Shown here: positions 34,659 to 42,915 of the stretch, piece after piece | Layout: each line of letters opens with the position of its first letter | How positions within the stretch are numbered: position 1 is the first letter of the stretch | DNA from: Prevotella sp. CAG:1185 | GTDB taxonomy: Bacteria; Bacteroidota; Bacteroidia; Bacteroidales; Bacteroidaceae | Length of the DNA: 58,311 bases | Direction: 5' to 3' | Assembly: GCA_000436695.1 (NCBI GenBank) | Contig: HF992531.1 | Coordinates: 1-58,311 of the forward strand | Notes under the pieces: generated by a model | Seen by the model: the letters and a program-made list of their open reading frames with translations, nothing else | Databases searched by the model: none | Told to the model about the DNA's origin: nothing | Made by a program: the position numbers and the translations under genes

Positions 34659-36611
34659 CTACATCTCTGTTGCTTTCAACTGTTCAGCAACTTCATCATT
34701 AATTTTCTTTGCGAAGTCTTCCTTGGTCATTACACCCTGATCACCCTGTCCCTGCTTTCTTACAGAAACGGTTCCGTCTGCCTGCTCTTTCTCACCAACA
34801 ACGAGCATGTAAGGTATACGCTTCAACTCATTGTCACGAATCTTACGTCCAATCTTTTCATTGCGGTCATCAACGATAGTGCGTACTCCAACAGAATCGA
34901 AATACTTAGAAAGCTGAGCTGCATAGTCATTAAATTTCTCGCTGATAGGAAGGATTGCAACCTGATCAGGAGTAAGCCACAATGGGAAGTGACCTGAAGT
35001 ATGCTCAATCAGCACTGCAGTAAAGCGCTCAAGTGAACCGAACGGAGCACGGTGAATCATTACAGGAGTCTTCTTTGTATTGTCCTCATCTGTATATTCG
35101 AGTTTAAAGCGCTCAGGCAGGTTATAGTCAACCTGAATTGTACCCAGCTGCCAACGGCGACCTATAGCATCCTTAACCATAAAGTCAAGCTTTGGTCCAT
35201 AGAATGCAGCCTCTCCATATTCAACCTTGGCATTCAGTCCCTTCTCTTTACAAGCATCGATGATAGCCTGCTCTGACTCAGCCCAAACCTCATCTGAACC
35301 GATATATTTCTCACGGTCGTTAGGATCACGCAACGAAATCTGTGCTTCAAAGTCAGTGAAGTTAAAGATTGAGAATACAGTATGGATGATATCCATAACA
35401 CGCAAGAACTCATCCTTTACCTGATCAGGACGACAGAATATGTGCGCATCATCCTGAGTGAACGAACGTACACGTGTAAGTCCGTGAAGCTCACCACTCT
35501 TTTCATAACGATATACAGTTCCAAACTCTGCAATACGCAATGGCAGGTCACGATAAGAACGTGGTTTCCATGCGAATACTTCACAGTGATGAGGGCAGTT
35601 CATCGGCTTAAGCATGTATTCCTCATCATCCTCAGGTGTATGAATAGGCTGGAACGAATCCTTACCATAATGAGCGTAGTGTCCAGAAGTTACATAAAGA
35701 TTCTTGCTACCGATATGCGGAGTGATTACCTCCTGATATCCATAACGCTTCTGTATCTTACGCAGCATATCCTTTAAGCGCAAACGAAGCTCAGTTCCGG
35801 CAGGAAGCCATATAGGCATACCCTTACCTACACGCTCAGAGAACATGAACAGCTCCATCTCTTTGCCAATCTTGCGGTGATCACGTTTCTTAGCCTCCTC
35901 AAGCATTACAAGATATTCGTCAAGCATCTTTTTCTTCGGGAAAGAGATACCATATATACGTGTCATCTGCTCACGCTTTGCATCGCCACGCCAGAATGCA
36001 CCGGCTACGCTTGTTATCTTTATAGCCTTGATGGCACCAGTGCTGACCAAATGAGGACCTTTACAAAGGTCTGTGAAGTTACCTTGAGTATAAGTTGTAA
36101 TCTCACCGTCAGCAAGATCCTGATCTATGTGCTCACACTTATATTCCTGTCCGTCAGCCTTGAACTCTTTCAAAGCATCGGCCTTTGATATTTCTTTTCT
36201 TACAACCGGCTCATCCTTAGAAGCCAGTTCTTTCATTTTTTTCTCAATTTTCTCAAAATCGCCTTCCTTTATAACGTCACCTTCCTTAGGCATAACATCA
36301 TAGAAGAAACCATTTTCTATAGCAGGACCGAAACCGAACTGAATGCCGGGATACAACTCCTGAAGAGCCTCTGCCAACAGATGGGCAGATGTATGCCAGA
36401 ATGCATGCTTGCCTTCTTCGTCTTCCCACTTGTAAAGCTCAATCTTTGCATCCTCATTAATAGGGCGATTAAGTTCCACTGTTTCACCGTTTACGCCACA
36501 AGCCAATACGTTGCGCGCTAAAGCCGGTGATATGCTTTCTGCAATCTGAAGCCCCGTTACACCCTGTTCATACTCACGAACAGAACCGTCGGGAAATGTG
36601 ATTTTTATCAT
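34659..36611 (-). CDS. thrS: Threonyl-tRNA synthetase
   Basis: 650-aa class II synthetase of normal length. An N-terminal TGS domain (about 1-60) is followed by an editing domain with the HTSAHLLAEAL motif (HxxxH). The catalytic core begins near 245, with motif 2 around RYEKSGELHGLTRVRSF and the zinc ligand cysteine in MNCPHHCEVF. The C-terminal anticodon domain starts near 550 (ILPISEKFNDYA). In many bacteria thrS heads thrS-infC-rpmI-rplT. Here a terminator and about 4 kb with three other genes separate it from infC. Confidence 0.96.
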   Translation of the reverse strand: MIKITFPDGSVREYEQGVTGLQIAESISPALARNVLACGVNGETVELNRPINEDAKIELYKWEDEEGKHAFWHTSAHLLAEALQELYPGIQFGFGPAIENGFFYDVMPKEGDVIKEGDFEKIEKKMKELASKDEPVVRKEISKADALKEFKADGQEYKCEHIDQDLADGEITTYTQGNFTDLCKGPHLVSTGAIKAIKITSVAGAFWRGDAKREQMTRIYGISFPKKKMLDEYLVMLEEAKKRDHRKIGKEMELFMFSERVGKGMPIWLPAGTELRLRLKDMLRKIQKRYGYQEVITPHIGSKNLYVTSGHYAHYGKDSFQPIHTPEDDEEYMLKPMNCPHHCEVFAWKPRSYRDLPLRIAEFGTVYRYEKSGELHGLTRVRSFTQDDAHIFCRPDQVKDEFLRVMDIIHTVFSIFNFTDFEAQISLRDPNDREKYIGSDEVWAESEQAIIDACKEKGLNAKVEYGEAAFYGPKLDFMVKDAIGRRWQLGTIQVDYNLPERFKLEYTDEDNTKKTPVMIHRAPFGSLERFTAVLIEHTSGHFPLWLTPDQVAILPISEKFNDYAAQLSKYFDSVGVRTIVDDRNEKIGRKIRDNELKRIPYMLVVGEKEQADGTVSVRKQGQGDQGVMTKEDFAKKINDEVAEQLKATEM

Positions 36612-37032
36612 AACAGCTTTTGTTTAAATCTATTTTGGGCACAAATTTAACCATTTATTTCTTGACAAGGCAACATTTTATAGTAAAATTTTGCAAACCA
36701 GTGTATTTTTAGCACGCATTAATTAAATAACATATCAAACAGCACTAACAAATTATGTGAAATGCGCTATACAGAATTCATTGCATTCTATACAACAGTC
36801 AAAAATACAAAAAGTAGAAAATCATTTAAAATCAGTCAATTTATAATGGTGTATTCATCTTATATAATGGCAGAATTCATAAAATATGTTCAATGATTAA
36901 ACCAAATATGCTTTTTTCAGTCATATTTTTGTAAACAGGCAATAAAACATCCGTTTCCAGAAAAGAATAAATGAGACGGATAATGCTAATCTGAAAAAAT
37001 TAATTTAACAATTTAAACAAAAGGAGAAATTT
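36612..37032. other. Intergenic region between divergent thrS and the Spy-like gene
   Basis: It holds the thrS promoter on the left. On the right a -7-like TATTTTTG (36924-36931) lies about 100 nt before the Spy-like gene, which also has an AAGGAGAAA ribosome binding site close to its ATG. Nothing else is recognised. Confidence 0.5.
36642..36674 (-). promoter_or_regulatory. Promoter of thrS
   Basis: On the minus strand TAAATTTG (36649-36642) has GTTG (one mismatch to TTTG) 21 nt upstream (36674-36671). The ATG is 30 nt downstream. No T-box-like leader is possible in so short a span. Confidence 0.5.
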
Positions 37033-37596
37033 ATGAAAAAGATTTTTATGACACTTGCCATAGCTTGCATGGCAGTGATGCCGATAATGGCACAAAACAA
37101 TAAAGTGGCAAAACAACAGCTTACACTTGAGCAGAGAACAGAACACAAGGCTAACGTTCTTTCTGACAGAATGATGCTTGACGATGCGACAAAAGCGAAA
37201 TTCGTGCCTATGTATAAAGAATATCTTAATGAGCTCAACAATGTTTGTCCTGTAAAAATGGATATGAAAAAACCTTGTTCTGAACTTACTGAAAAAGAAA
37301 TAAGCGAACGCATAGAAAAACGTTTCGAAATGAAGCAGAAACGACTAGACATTGAAAAGAAATACTACAAAAAATTTAAAAGTGTTCTTAATGCCCGCCA
37401 ACTTCAACAGGTGTTCTGCAATAAAGGAGATATGAAACGCCCCTTCGGAAAGATGACTCCACGCATGAACTTCAAAGGTAATAAAGAATTAAAATGCAAC
37501 AAGAAGAATATGCGTAATTGCGTAGGAGCATGTCAGGCAAAAGGCGGTAAATGTAATAATAATGAGTGTACTAACAAAGAATGTCCAAATAAATAA
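37033..37596 (+). CDS. Periplasmic Spy/CpxP-like protein with cysteine-rich tail
   Basis: 187 aa with a signal peptide (1-20, ending IMAQ). The mature part is helical and basic, with LTLEQRTEHKANVLSDRM and a later LNARQLQQVF that resemble the LTxxQ motifs of Spy/CpxP/CnrX-type periplasmic chaperones and metal sensors. The last 35 residues carry six cysteines (C-x7-C-x3-C-x6-C-x4-C-x4-C) among Lys/Asn. This suggests metal binding or disulfides. It has a clear Shine-Dalgarno AAGGAG, unusual in this window, pointing to strong or separately controlled translation. It is flanked by a terminator and has no operon partners. Confidence 0.65.
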   Translation: MKKIFMTLAIACMAVMPIMAQNNKVAKQQLTLEQRTEHKANVLSDRMMLDDATKAKFVPMYKEYLNELNNVCPVKMDMKKPCSELTEKEISERIEKRFEMKQKRLDIEKKYYKKFKSVLNARQLQQVFCNKGDMKRPFGKMTPRMNFKGNKELKCNKKNMRNCVGACQAKGGKCNNNECTNKECPNK

Positions 37597-37635
37597 TATA
37601 TTATAATCTGCAAAAGAATAAAATCAATATTTATT

Positions 37636-37676
37636 AATTAGGCCGCCCCATATTAATGGAACGGCCTAATTTTTTA
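37636..37676 (+). terminator. Terminator after Spy-like gene
   Basis: Stem AATTAGGCCG/CGGCCTAATT (37636-37645, 37662-37671) is followed by TTTT. It may also serve the convergent TPR gene. Confidence 0.8.
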
Positions 37677-37727
37677 TTCAATTGTCAAACTGTGTCTATA
37701 TCACTAATAAAGATAACACATAAATTA

Positions 37728-39698
37728 TTATTTTTTACTGCTATACTTTTTTATAATACTATATGCATTATACAATCCCAATTCTCCGGCTTTACTCAAA
37801 TCACGTATACCTTCAGTCGTTTTCTTAATCTTTATATTTGCTATTCCTCGGTTATAATATGCCTCGGCAAGATTTGCATCAAGTTCTATCGCTTTTGTAT
37901 AATTATCGATAGCCTTAACGTAGTCCTTGGCAATTACATACAAATTACCACGGTCATAATACAAATAAGGATTGCTACTATTAAGAATTATCGCCTTATC
38001 CAGATCAGACATGGCATTTAAAGTAAGAAGCCTTATGTCTTTACCTTGAGACGCTTCAAACTCATTCATTCTAGCTTGACATACCGCACGATGCCAATAA
38101 GCAATGGCACTAGTGCTGTCAATATCTATATATGTCGTAAGATCACTTATAGCATCTGCATAATTTTGCACAACACTATTGGCAACTGCACGCTGAATTA
38201 TCAGCCCTTTGTTTTTGACTATATTACGCGAAGCATCAATTGCAGCCGATAAGGAGTCAATAACAGCAAAAACAGATTTGTTCTCTTCCTCAGAAAGCGT
38301 TTTTACGTTACAACGTACATAGATTTTGCGTATAGGCTTCTCTTTAAAATTAAACGATTCTACATCACGATCATAAGCCTGATAAGACCTAACACCATTG
38401 TCATACTGACTGAATGACAATTGGAACATTGGCATAAAAGCCAAATCAACATTACGGTTCTGTATACGTCCACGATATGCAGAAGAATATTCATGCGTAA
38501 CCGTATTCTCATCAGCTACAACAAGCTGGTTGTATTTGTTGAAGTCTATCTCACTCTTTTTACGCACTTCATGTTTTTTCTTATTACTCCAACGTGGCTG
38601 TATACCATAATGCTTGTTCATTTGAGCCTTGAAAATACGGAATTCATCAAGCTCAGCCTTTGCCGTCAACCCAAGTTTACGATAACATCTTGCACGACTG
38701 TTAAGACCGACCCAAAAGTTTGGATACTGATTTATAATTGTTGTGTAGTCACGAATGGCACCACGTATATTGCCTGTACGCTCTAACAAAATAGCACGAT
38801 TATAAATTGCCATAACATTGTTAGGCTCCATTTTTATAACGTAGTCAAAATCCTCAATAGCCCTATTATCGTCACCAACCATTACACGCAACTGCCCACG
38901 ATTGTAATGAGCCAAAAAGTTCGTAGGGTCTATCTCTAGTGCCTTATCATAATCAGCCATTGCACCGCGCAGATTATTATAATTGTAACGGGCCAATGCG
39001 CGGTTGACATAGTTATTCACAGAATTGGGTTTAAGATGTATTGCCTTTGACAATTGACCATCTGCGTCTTTCCACTTCTGTTGTGAAAGACTTATCATAG
39101 CACGCATCGTCCAAGCATCACCATCATAGGGATCAAGTTCCAAACTTTTATCTAGATATTTAGCACAACCAACTGTATCTTTTTGCTGAAGACAAACCTC
39201 AGCTTTAAGTGAATATGTTTTAGAGTAATTCTTCCACATATTCATCATAGAGTCAAGATCTGCGTTTGCCTTATCATAATCCTTCTCTTCTATCCGGCAC
39301 AACACACGATTGTACCAAATATTTTTACTGTAAGGATTAAATTCCAATGTTTTATCGTAATCAGAAATTGCCTCACTAAACTTATTCTGCTTTATGAAAC
39401 ACAGACCACGGAGTTCATAAATATCAGATACGTATGGATTTATTTTTATCGCCTCTGTACAATCTTTCTCTGCACCTACATAGTCGTCAAGATAAAATTT
39501 GGCGACAGCTCTGAAGAACCAAGGTTCATAAAGATATGGTTTTGAAAGAATAGCCTGATTAAAGTATTGTATCGAAAGGACGTAATCTTCGTAATAAAGA
39601 GCGCTACGGCCAACATCTATAAGACGGTCTGTGCGAAACTGGGCAGACACTCCTACAGAAGCCAATAAAAGCAACAACGAAATTACAAATTTACGCAT
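37728..39698 (-). CDS. Secreted tetratricopeptide-repeat protein
   Basis: 656 aa from the ATG at 39698, which puts a clean signal peptide (VISLLLLLASVGVSAQ) at the N-terminus; an in-frame ATG 14 codons upstream is rejected for that reason. At least nine TPR units of 34 residues run through about 20-360 (for example AIKINPYVSDIYELRGLCF). A non-repeat insert of about 130 residues follows (360-495), then two or three more TPRs to the end. It is likely a periplasmic or outer-membrane-associated scaffold. It is last gene of the SPOR lipoprotein - ruvX - def - TPR operon, 50 nt after def. Confidence 0.8.
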   Translation of the reverse strand: MRKFVISLLLLLASVGVSAQFRTDRLIDVGRSALYYEDYVLSIQYFNQAILSKPYLYEPWFFRAVAKFYLDDYVGAEKDCTEAIKINPYVSDIYELRGLCFIKQNKFSEAISDYDKTLEFNPYSKNIWYNRVLCRIEEKDYDKANADLDSMMNMWKNYSKTYSLKAEVCLQQKDTVGCAKYLDKSLELDPYDGDAWTMRAMISLSQQKWKDADGQLSKAIHLKPNSVNNYVNRALARYNYNNLRGAMADYDKALEIDPTNFLAHYNRGQLRVMVGDDNRAIEDFDYVIKMEPNNVMAIYNRAILLERTGNIRGAIRDYTTIINQYPNFWVGLNSRARCYRKLGLTAKAELDEFRIFKAQMNKHYGIQPRWSNKKKHEVRKKSEIDFNKYNQLVVADENTVTHEYSSAYRGRIQNRNVDLAFMPMFQLSFSQYDNGVRSYQAYDRDVESFNFKEKPIRKIYVRCNVKTLSEEENKSVFAVIDSLSAAIDASRNIVKNKGLIIQRAVANSVVQNYADAISDLTTYIDIDSTSAIAYWHRAVCQARMNEFEASQGKDIRLLTLNAMSDLDKAIILNSSNPYLYYDRGNLYVIAKDYVKAIDNYTKAIELDANLAEAYYNRGIANIKIKKTTEGIRDLSKAGELGLYNAYSIIKKYSSKK

Positions 39699-39748
39699 AA
39701 ACCTTTCAGATATAACACATAAAATAAGACGAAAAGCCAAAGAATGGC

Positions 39749-40309
39749 TTATCGTCTGGCAACCTTTGTACGGTAACTACAACGGAAACGTCCTTGCAAA
39801 ATAGCTTTCAGCTTGCTCTTTATCAACTGGCGACGCAAAGGAGACACACGATCGATAAATAATTTTGCATCAAGATGATCAAACTCATGCTGCATTACGC
39901 GAGCAAGGTATCCGCCAACCCATTCATCGTGCTCATTAAAATCGGTATCCATATATTTTACATGTATACGTGTAGCACGCTTAACGTTCTCATGTATACC
40001 CGGAATAGACAGACAGCCCTCCTCCATCGATGCCATTTCGCTATCATCTACCACAAGAATATGAGGATTAATATAAGCTCGGCGAAAATCCTTATACTCA
40101 GGATATTCGTCAGAAAGGACATCAAGATCAATAACTGCAAGACGTATATTAAGGCCAACCTGAGGGGCCGCCAAACCAACACCGTCAGACTCAGTCAGAG
40201 TCTCGAACATATTGTCAATAAGTTCCTTTAAATTAGGATAATCTGCATCAATATCCTGTGATTCCTTACGCAATACAGGATGTCCGTAAATATAAATTGG
40301 TAAAATCAT
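39749..40309 (-). CDS. def: Peptide deformylase
   Basis: 186-aa metalloenzyme that removes the formyl group from nascent N-terminal Met. All three motifs are present: GVGLAAPQ (about 43-50), EGCLSIPG (about 97-104, metal-binding Cys) and QHEFDHLDAKLF (about 139-150, HExxH). The C-terminal tail is basic (RCSYRTKVARR). The ATG overlaps the ruvX stop by one nucleotide (TAATG), indicating translational coupling. Confidence 0.95.
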   Translation of the reverse strand: MILPIYIYGHPVLRKESQDIDADYPNLKELIDNMFETLTESDGVGLAAPQVGLNIRLAVIDLDVLSDEYPEYKDFRRAYINPHILVVDDSEMASMEEGCLSIPGIHENVKRATRIHVKYMDTDFNEHDEWVGGYLARVMQHEFDHLDAKLFIDRVSPLRRQLIKSKLKAILQGRFRCSYRTKVARR

Positions 40310-40728
40310 TATCTTCTTCTAACAGATTCTAAATAGCTTTGTAATATTATTGTGGCACTTATCTCATCGACAAGCGCCTTGTTCTGTCGTGCTTTCTTAT
40401 GCAGACCGCCGTCAATCATCGCTCTGTGAGCCAGCACTGAAGTAAAACGCTCATCATAAAAATCGACAGGAATCTCCGGATGAGATTTACGCCAGCGGTT
40501 GACAAACTGAACCACTCTAGCCATATTCTCGCTCGGTCTTCCATCGGGCTGCTTTGGCTCACCTATAATTATTCGCTCAACGGGTTCTCTTTTGATATAA
40601 TCCGTCAAAAAGCCAAATAATTCAGACGTAGCAACTGTTACCAGTCCACCTGCAATAATCTGTGATGGATCGGTAACAGCCAGTCCAGTCCGTTTCTTGC
40701 CGTAATCAATCGACAGTATACGGGCCAC
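40309..40728 (-). CDS. ruvX: Putative pre-16S rRNA nuclease / Holliday-junction resolvase homologue YqgF
   Basis: 139-aa RNase H-fold protein. The motifs are LSIDYGKKRTGLAVTD at the N-terminus, IIIGEPKQPDG in the middle, and YDERFTSVLAHR plus KALVDEISATIILQSYL at the C-terminus, which supply the acidic active-site residues. YqgF matures the 16S rRNA 5' end in E. coli. It is packed between the SPOR lipoprotein gene (5 nt) and def (1-nt overlap). Confidence 0.92.
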   Translation of the reverse strand: MARILSIDYGKKRTGLAVTDPSQIIAGGLVTVATSELFGFLTDYIKREPVERIIIGEPKQPDGRPSENMARVVQFVNRWRKSHPEIPVDFYDERFTSVLAHRAMIDGGLHKKARQNKALVDEISATIILQSYLESVRRR

Positions 40729-40733
40729 GATTT

Positions 40734-41228
40734 CTATTTCTGATTAAACAGTAACCAAGCGTCAGGATACTCAGAACGCAATTCGTTACGGCTGCGCACA
40801 GCATCGGTCTTAACATCATATGTACCTGCAACTACACGGTACATCTGATTTGAAGAATTATATGCTATCTGCGCATCATATCCGCGACTCTTCAATGTGC
40901 TCTGCAAGCCTTCGGCATTAGCCTGAACAGAGAAAGAGCCAACTACAACGCTGAAGTTTTTAAGTCCGGCGCCACTGACAACAGAAAGACTCTCCTGACG
41001 AACAGGCACATTGTCAACATTATCAACAACAACTGTCTCATTAGCAGGCTTCTCTACAACCGGCGTAACAACAGCTATCTCCTCGCCTCCCTGATTCTGG
41101 GCTGCGTTCTGCTCTTCTTGAGCCTTTGCCTTTTCGTAAGCTTTTCTGTAAGCGCTCTCTGACGATTTACAACCAGTGAATGCCAAAGCCATACAAAGGC
41201 CGGCGCACAATACAGTGTACTTTTTCAT
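40734..41228 (-). CDS. SPOR-domain lipoprotein
   Basis: 164 aa. The lipoprotein signal ends at LAFTGC (C20). A Gln/Glu-rich linker covers about 25-85, and a SPOR domain spans about 88-164 (FSVVVGSFSVQANAEGL ... YRVVAGTYDVKTDA, in part). SPOR domains bind denuded septal peptidoglycan glycans, so the protein is likely an outer-membrane lipoprotein recruited to division sites. It is first gene of the operon with ruvX, def and the TPR gene. Confidence 0.85.
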   Translation of the reverse strand: MKKYTVLCAGLCMALAFTGCKSSESAYRKAYEKAKAQEEQNAAQNQGGEEIAVVTPVVEKPANETVVVDNVDNVPVRQESLSVVSGAGLKNFSVVVGSFSVQANAEGLQSTLKSRGYDAQIAYNSSNQMYRVVAGTYDVKTDAVRSRNELRSEYPDAWLLFNQK

Positions 41229-41382
41229 AATTTCTTTACTTTGTTATTTAGAAATTAAACATATTTTCTACGTAATATTGTGCGAAATTACACAAAAACG
41301 TCCAAAAAGTCAGACGAGGCGTACATAAAGTTTGTTAAATAAAAGAAATATAGTCATTTTAGCAAAAAAATCAAGTAAAAAC

Positions 41383-41413
41383 ATTGGTATTTAAGAAATA
41401 ATCATTAAATTTG
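41383..41413 (+). promoter_or_regulatory. Promoter of the ytxH operon
   Basis: ATTG (41383-41386; one mismatch to TTTG), 19-nt spacer, TAAATTTG (41406-41413). It leaves a leader of about 105 nt before the YtxH gene. Confidence 0.55.
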
Positions 41414-41521
41414 CTTACGAACAAATTTCAAAGCACCAACGGCGAAAAGTATAAACGAAGACTTGTTCGCCAAAGCCGAGAGAGATAAATTTATTATTAA
41501 CATAATTAAAATCAAAGATTT

Positions 41522-41740
41522 ATGAAAACACTAGGTTACATCGGCGCATTCTTGGGAGGCGCTATTGCCGGAGCTGCAGTTGGACTGCTGTTGGCACCAG
41601 AAAGAGGAAAAGACACTCGCGAGAAAATAACTGACGCAATAGACGATTTCTGCCAAAAGCACAACATCAAGCTGAGCCGCAAGGAAATGAGCGATCTTGC
41701 TGACGATATTAAAGATGCTGCAGAAACAGAAGAAGTTTAA
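41522..41740 (+). CDS. YtxH-like small membrane protein
   Basis: 72 aa. A glycine/alanine-rich N-terminal hydrophobic helix (GAFLGGAIAGAAVGLLLAP) is followed at once by ERGKDTREKI, the YtxH signature, and a charged amphipathic tail. The family is linked to general stress in Bacillus; the function is undefined. It is first gene of a three-gene operon with the DUF1469 protein and a small basic protein. Confidence 0.8.
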   Translation: MKTLGYIGAFLGGAIAGAAVGLLLAPERGKDTREKITDAIDDFCQKHNIKLSRKEMSDLADDIKDAAETEEV

Positions 41741-41754
41741 TTAATAGCAGACAA

Positions 41755-42102
41755 ATGTTCTCAAGCGATAAAAACATTGAAACAATAGCCCAACTTGTAG
41801 AGTTGGTAAAACATCGTATCGGGCTTCAGGGTGAATACCTGAAGCTCGAAATTACGGAAAAGACAGTAAGGCTAATAACTGCAATACTGCTTTTTACATT
41901 GTTTTCACTAATACTGATAGCTATACTTATATATGTATCTTTTGCCATTGTATTTGCCATGGCGCCATCAACAGGCTTCCCTGCAGCATTTGGAATAATG
42001 GCATTATTTTATTTGTTTATATTTGTATTGCTTACCATTTTTAGAAAACGACTTATAGAGAAACCGCTCGTAAGATTTATAACCAGTCTGTTAACGGAGT
42101 AA
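41755..42102 (+). CDS. DUF1469 / YqjE-like (phage holin superfamily fold) membrane protein
   Basis: 115 aa with two adjacent transmembrane helices (about 42-65 and 70-97) separated by a short loop. A cytoplasmic amphipathic N-terminus (ETIAQLVELVKHRIGLQGEYLKLEI) precedes them. This matches the YqjE/DUF1469 family, usually encoded with YtxH/YqjD-type proteins as here. The family is chromosomal and not evidence of a prophage. Confidence 0.78.
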   Translation: MFSSDKNIETIAQLVELVKHRIGLQGEYLKLEITEKTVRLITAILLFTLFSLILIAILIYVSFAIVFAMAPSTGFPAAFGIMALFYLFIFVLLTIFRKRLIEKPLVRFITSLLTE

Positions 42103-42108
42103 AACATT

Positions 42109-42354
42109 ATGAATAACGCCACACAACCGCAAAAATATAACAGCATCAACGAAATAAGAGAACGTAAAGAGGCCGTTCTTGCTGAAATGAGAAAAGACAA
42201 CAATGAAATTGGCAAAAGATGGAGAAGCCTATTTCAGAAATCTCAGCAAAAAAAGAAAGGTCTCACAGTGGCATCTGTTATAAGTACAGGAACAGGTCTT
42301 ATTGACGGTTTCTTATTTGTATGGAAAATATATAGAAAGTTTAAAAAGCGGTAA
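42109..42354 (+). CDS. Small basic protein of the ytxH operon
   Basis: 81 aa, 6 nt after the DUF1469 gene. It is very charged (KYNSINEIRERKEAVLAEMR, then KSQQKKKGLTVAS) with one short hydrophobic stretch near 55-70 (VISTGTGLIDGFLFVWKIY). It occupies the place of YqjK in comparable operons, but I cannot confirm homology. It probably sits at the membrane with its two upstream partners. Confidence 0.6.
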   Translation: MNNATQPQKYNSINEIRERKEAVLAEMRKDNNEIGKRWRSLFQKSQQKKKGLTVASVISTGTGLIDGFLFVWKIYRKFKKR

Positions 42355-42365
42355 AACTTAATTTA

Positions 42366-42426
42366 TGCAAAGTCGTAACACATAGGCATATTTAATATGC
42401 ATATTGGACAACACTTTGCAATTTTT
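42366..42426 (+). terminator. Terminator of the ytxH operon
   Basis: Stem TGCAAAGT/ACTTTGCA (42366-42373, 42413-42420) has an inner GCATAT/ATATGC dyad and is followed by ATTTTTATAG. It starts 12 nt after the last stop codon. Confidence 0.75.
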
Positions 42427-42670
42427 ATAGAATAAAAGCAACATTCAAGTTAGCAGAGCAATAATATGAGGGGTACACTTTATAAATAAAGAGAAGCTAC
42501 CAATAATTTACCACCATACTTAGCCGAACATAACCAAAAGGCACAAAAACAATTATCTGACTATATTCCATAAATAGCATTATTAATTTTTATACAGAAC
42601 TAATATTCAATTTCAGCACGTATATTCATTTAACAACACTATGGTTAAATTCAATATAACTATATAAAAA

Positions 42671-42730
42671 ATTTAAGTCAGCACCGACCTGCTTATAACA
42701 CGCAAAAAGCACGTCTATACTGACTTAAAT
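42671..42730. repeat. 11-bp inverted repeat
   Basis: ATTTAAGTCAG (42671-42681) and CTGACTTAAAT (42720-42730) flank a 38-nt loop. A second dyad TGTCTG/CAGACA (42734-42754) follows. Its role is unknown; it lies just downstream of the minus-strand small RNA terminator. Confidence 0.5.
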
Positions 42731-42755
42731 CCATGTCTGAAAAACATACAGACAC

Positions 42756-42820
42756 AAAAAAAGGAGTACCGCTGTACTCCAACCTTGTTAACCTTAAATC
42801 TAATACTATGAAAAACACGG
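42756..42820 (-). ncRNA. Putative small RNA of about 60 nt
   Basis: On the minus strand a full consensus promoter (42854-42823) is followed by about 40 nt of AT-rich sequence. A perfect 7-bp hairpin then closes GGAGTAC/GTACTCC (42780-42774, 42769-42763), with a run of seven T (42762-42756). Promoter plus terminator with no open reading frame of meaningful size make a small RNA the simplest reading. The 5' end (about 42817) is estimated from the -7 element. No family name is assigned. Confidence 0.7.
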
Positions 42821-42822
42821 TG

Positions 42823-42854
42823 CAAAGGTATGGCTTTATCACAACATCTCCAAA
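42823..42854 (-). promoter_or_regulatory. Promoter of the putative small RNA
   Basis: On the minus strand: TTTG (42854-42851), 20-nt spacer, TACCTTTG (42830-42823). This is a full consensus match. Confidence 0.75.
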
Positions 42855-42915
42855 CCTTTACGCCAAAATCATAATTATTTTATACTATATTAACATTTTC
42901 ACGGCAAATTTCAAG

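Larger units (their letters stand above)
42355..42915. other. 561-bp intergenic region with terminator, dyads and a small RNA
   Basis: The contents are a terminator for the ytxH operon (42366-42425), an 11-bp inverted repeat (42671-42681/42720-42730), a short hairpin (42734-42754), and a minus-strand small RNA with promoter (42756-42854). The span 42430-42670 shows nothing I recognise. Confidence 0.6.

Noticed and set aside
41755..42102. Prophage holin
   Set aside because: The DUF1469/YqjE fold belongs to the phage-holin superfamily, but the gene is in a YtxH operon with no phage genes around it.
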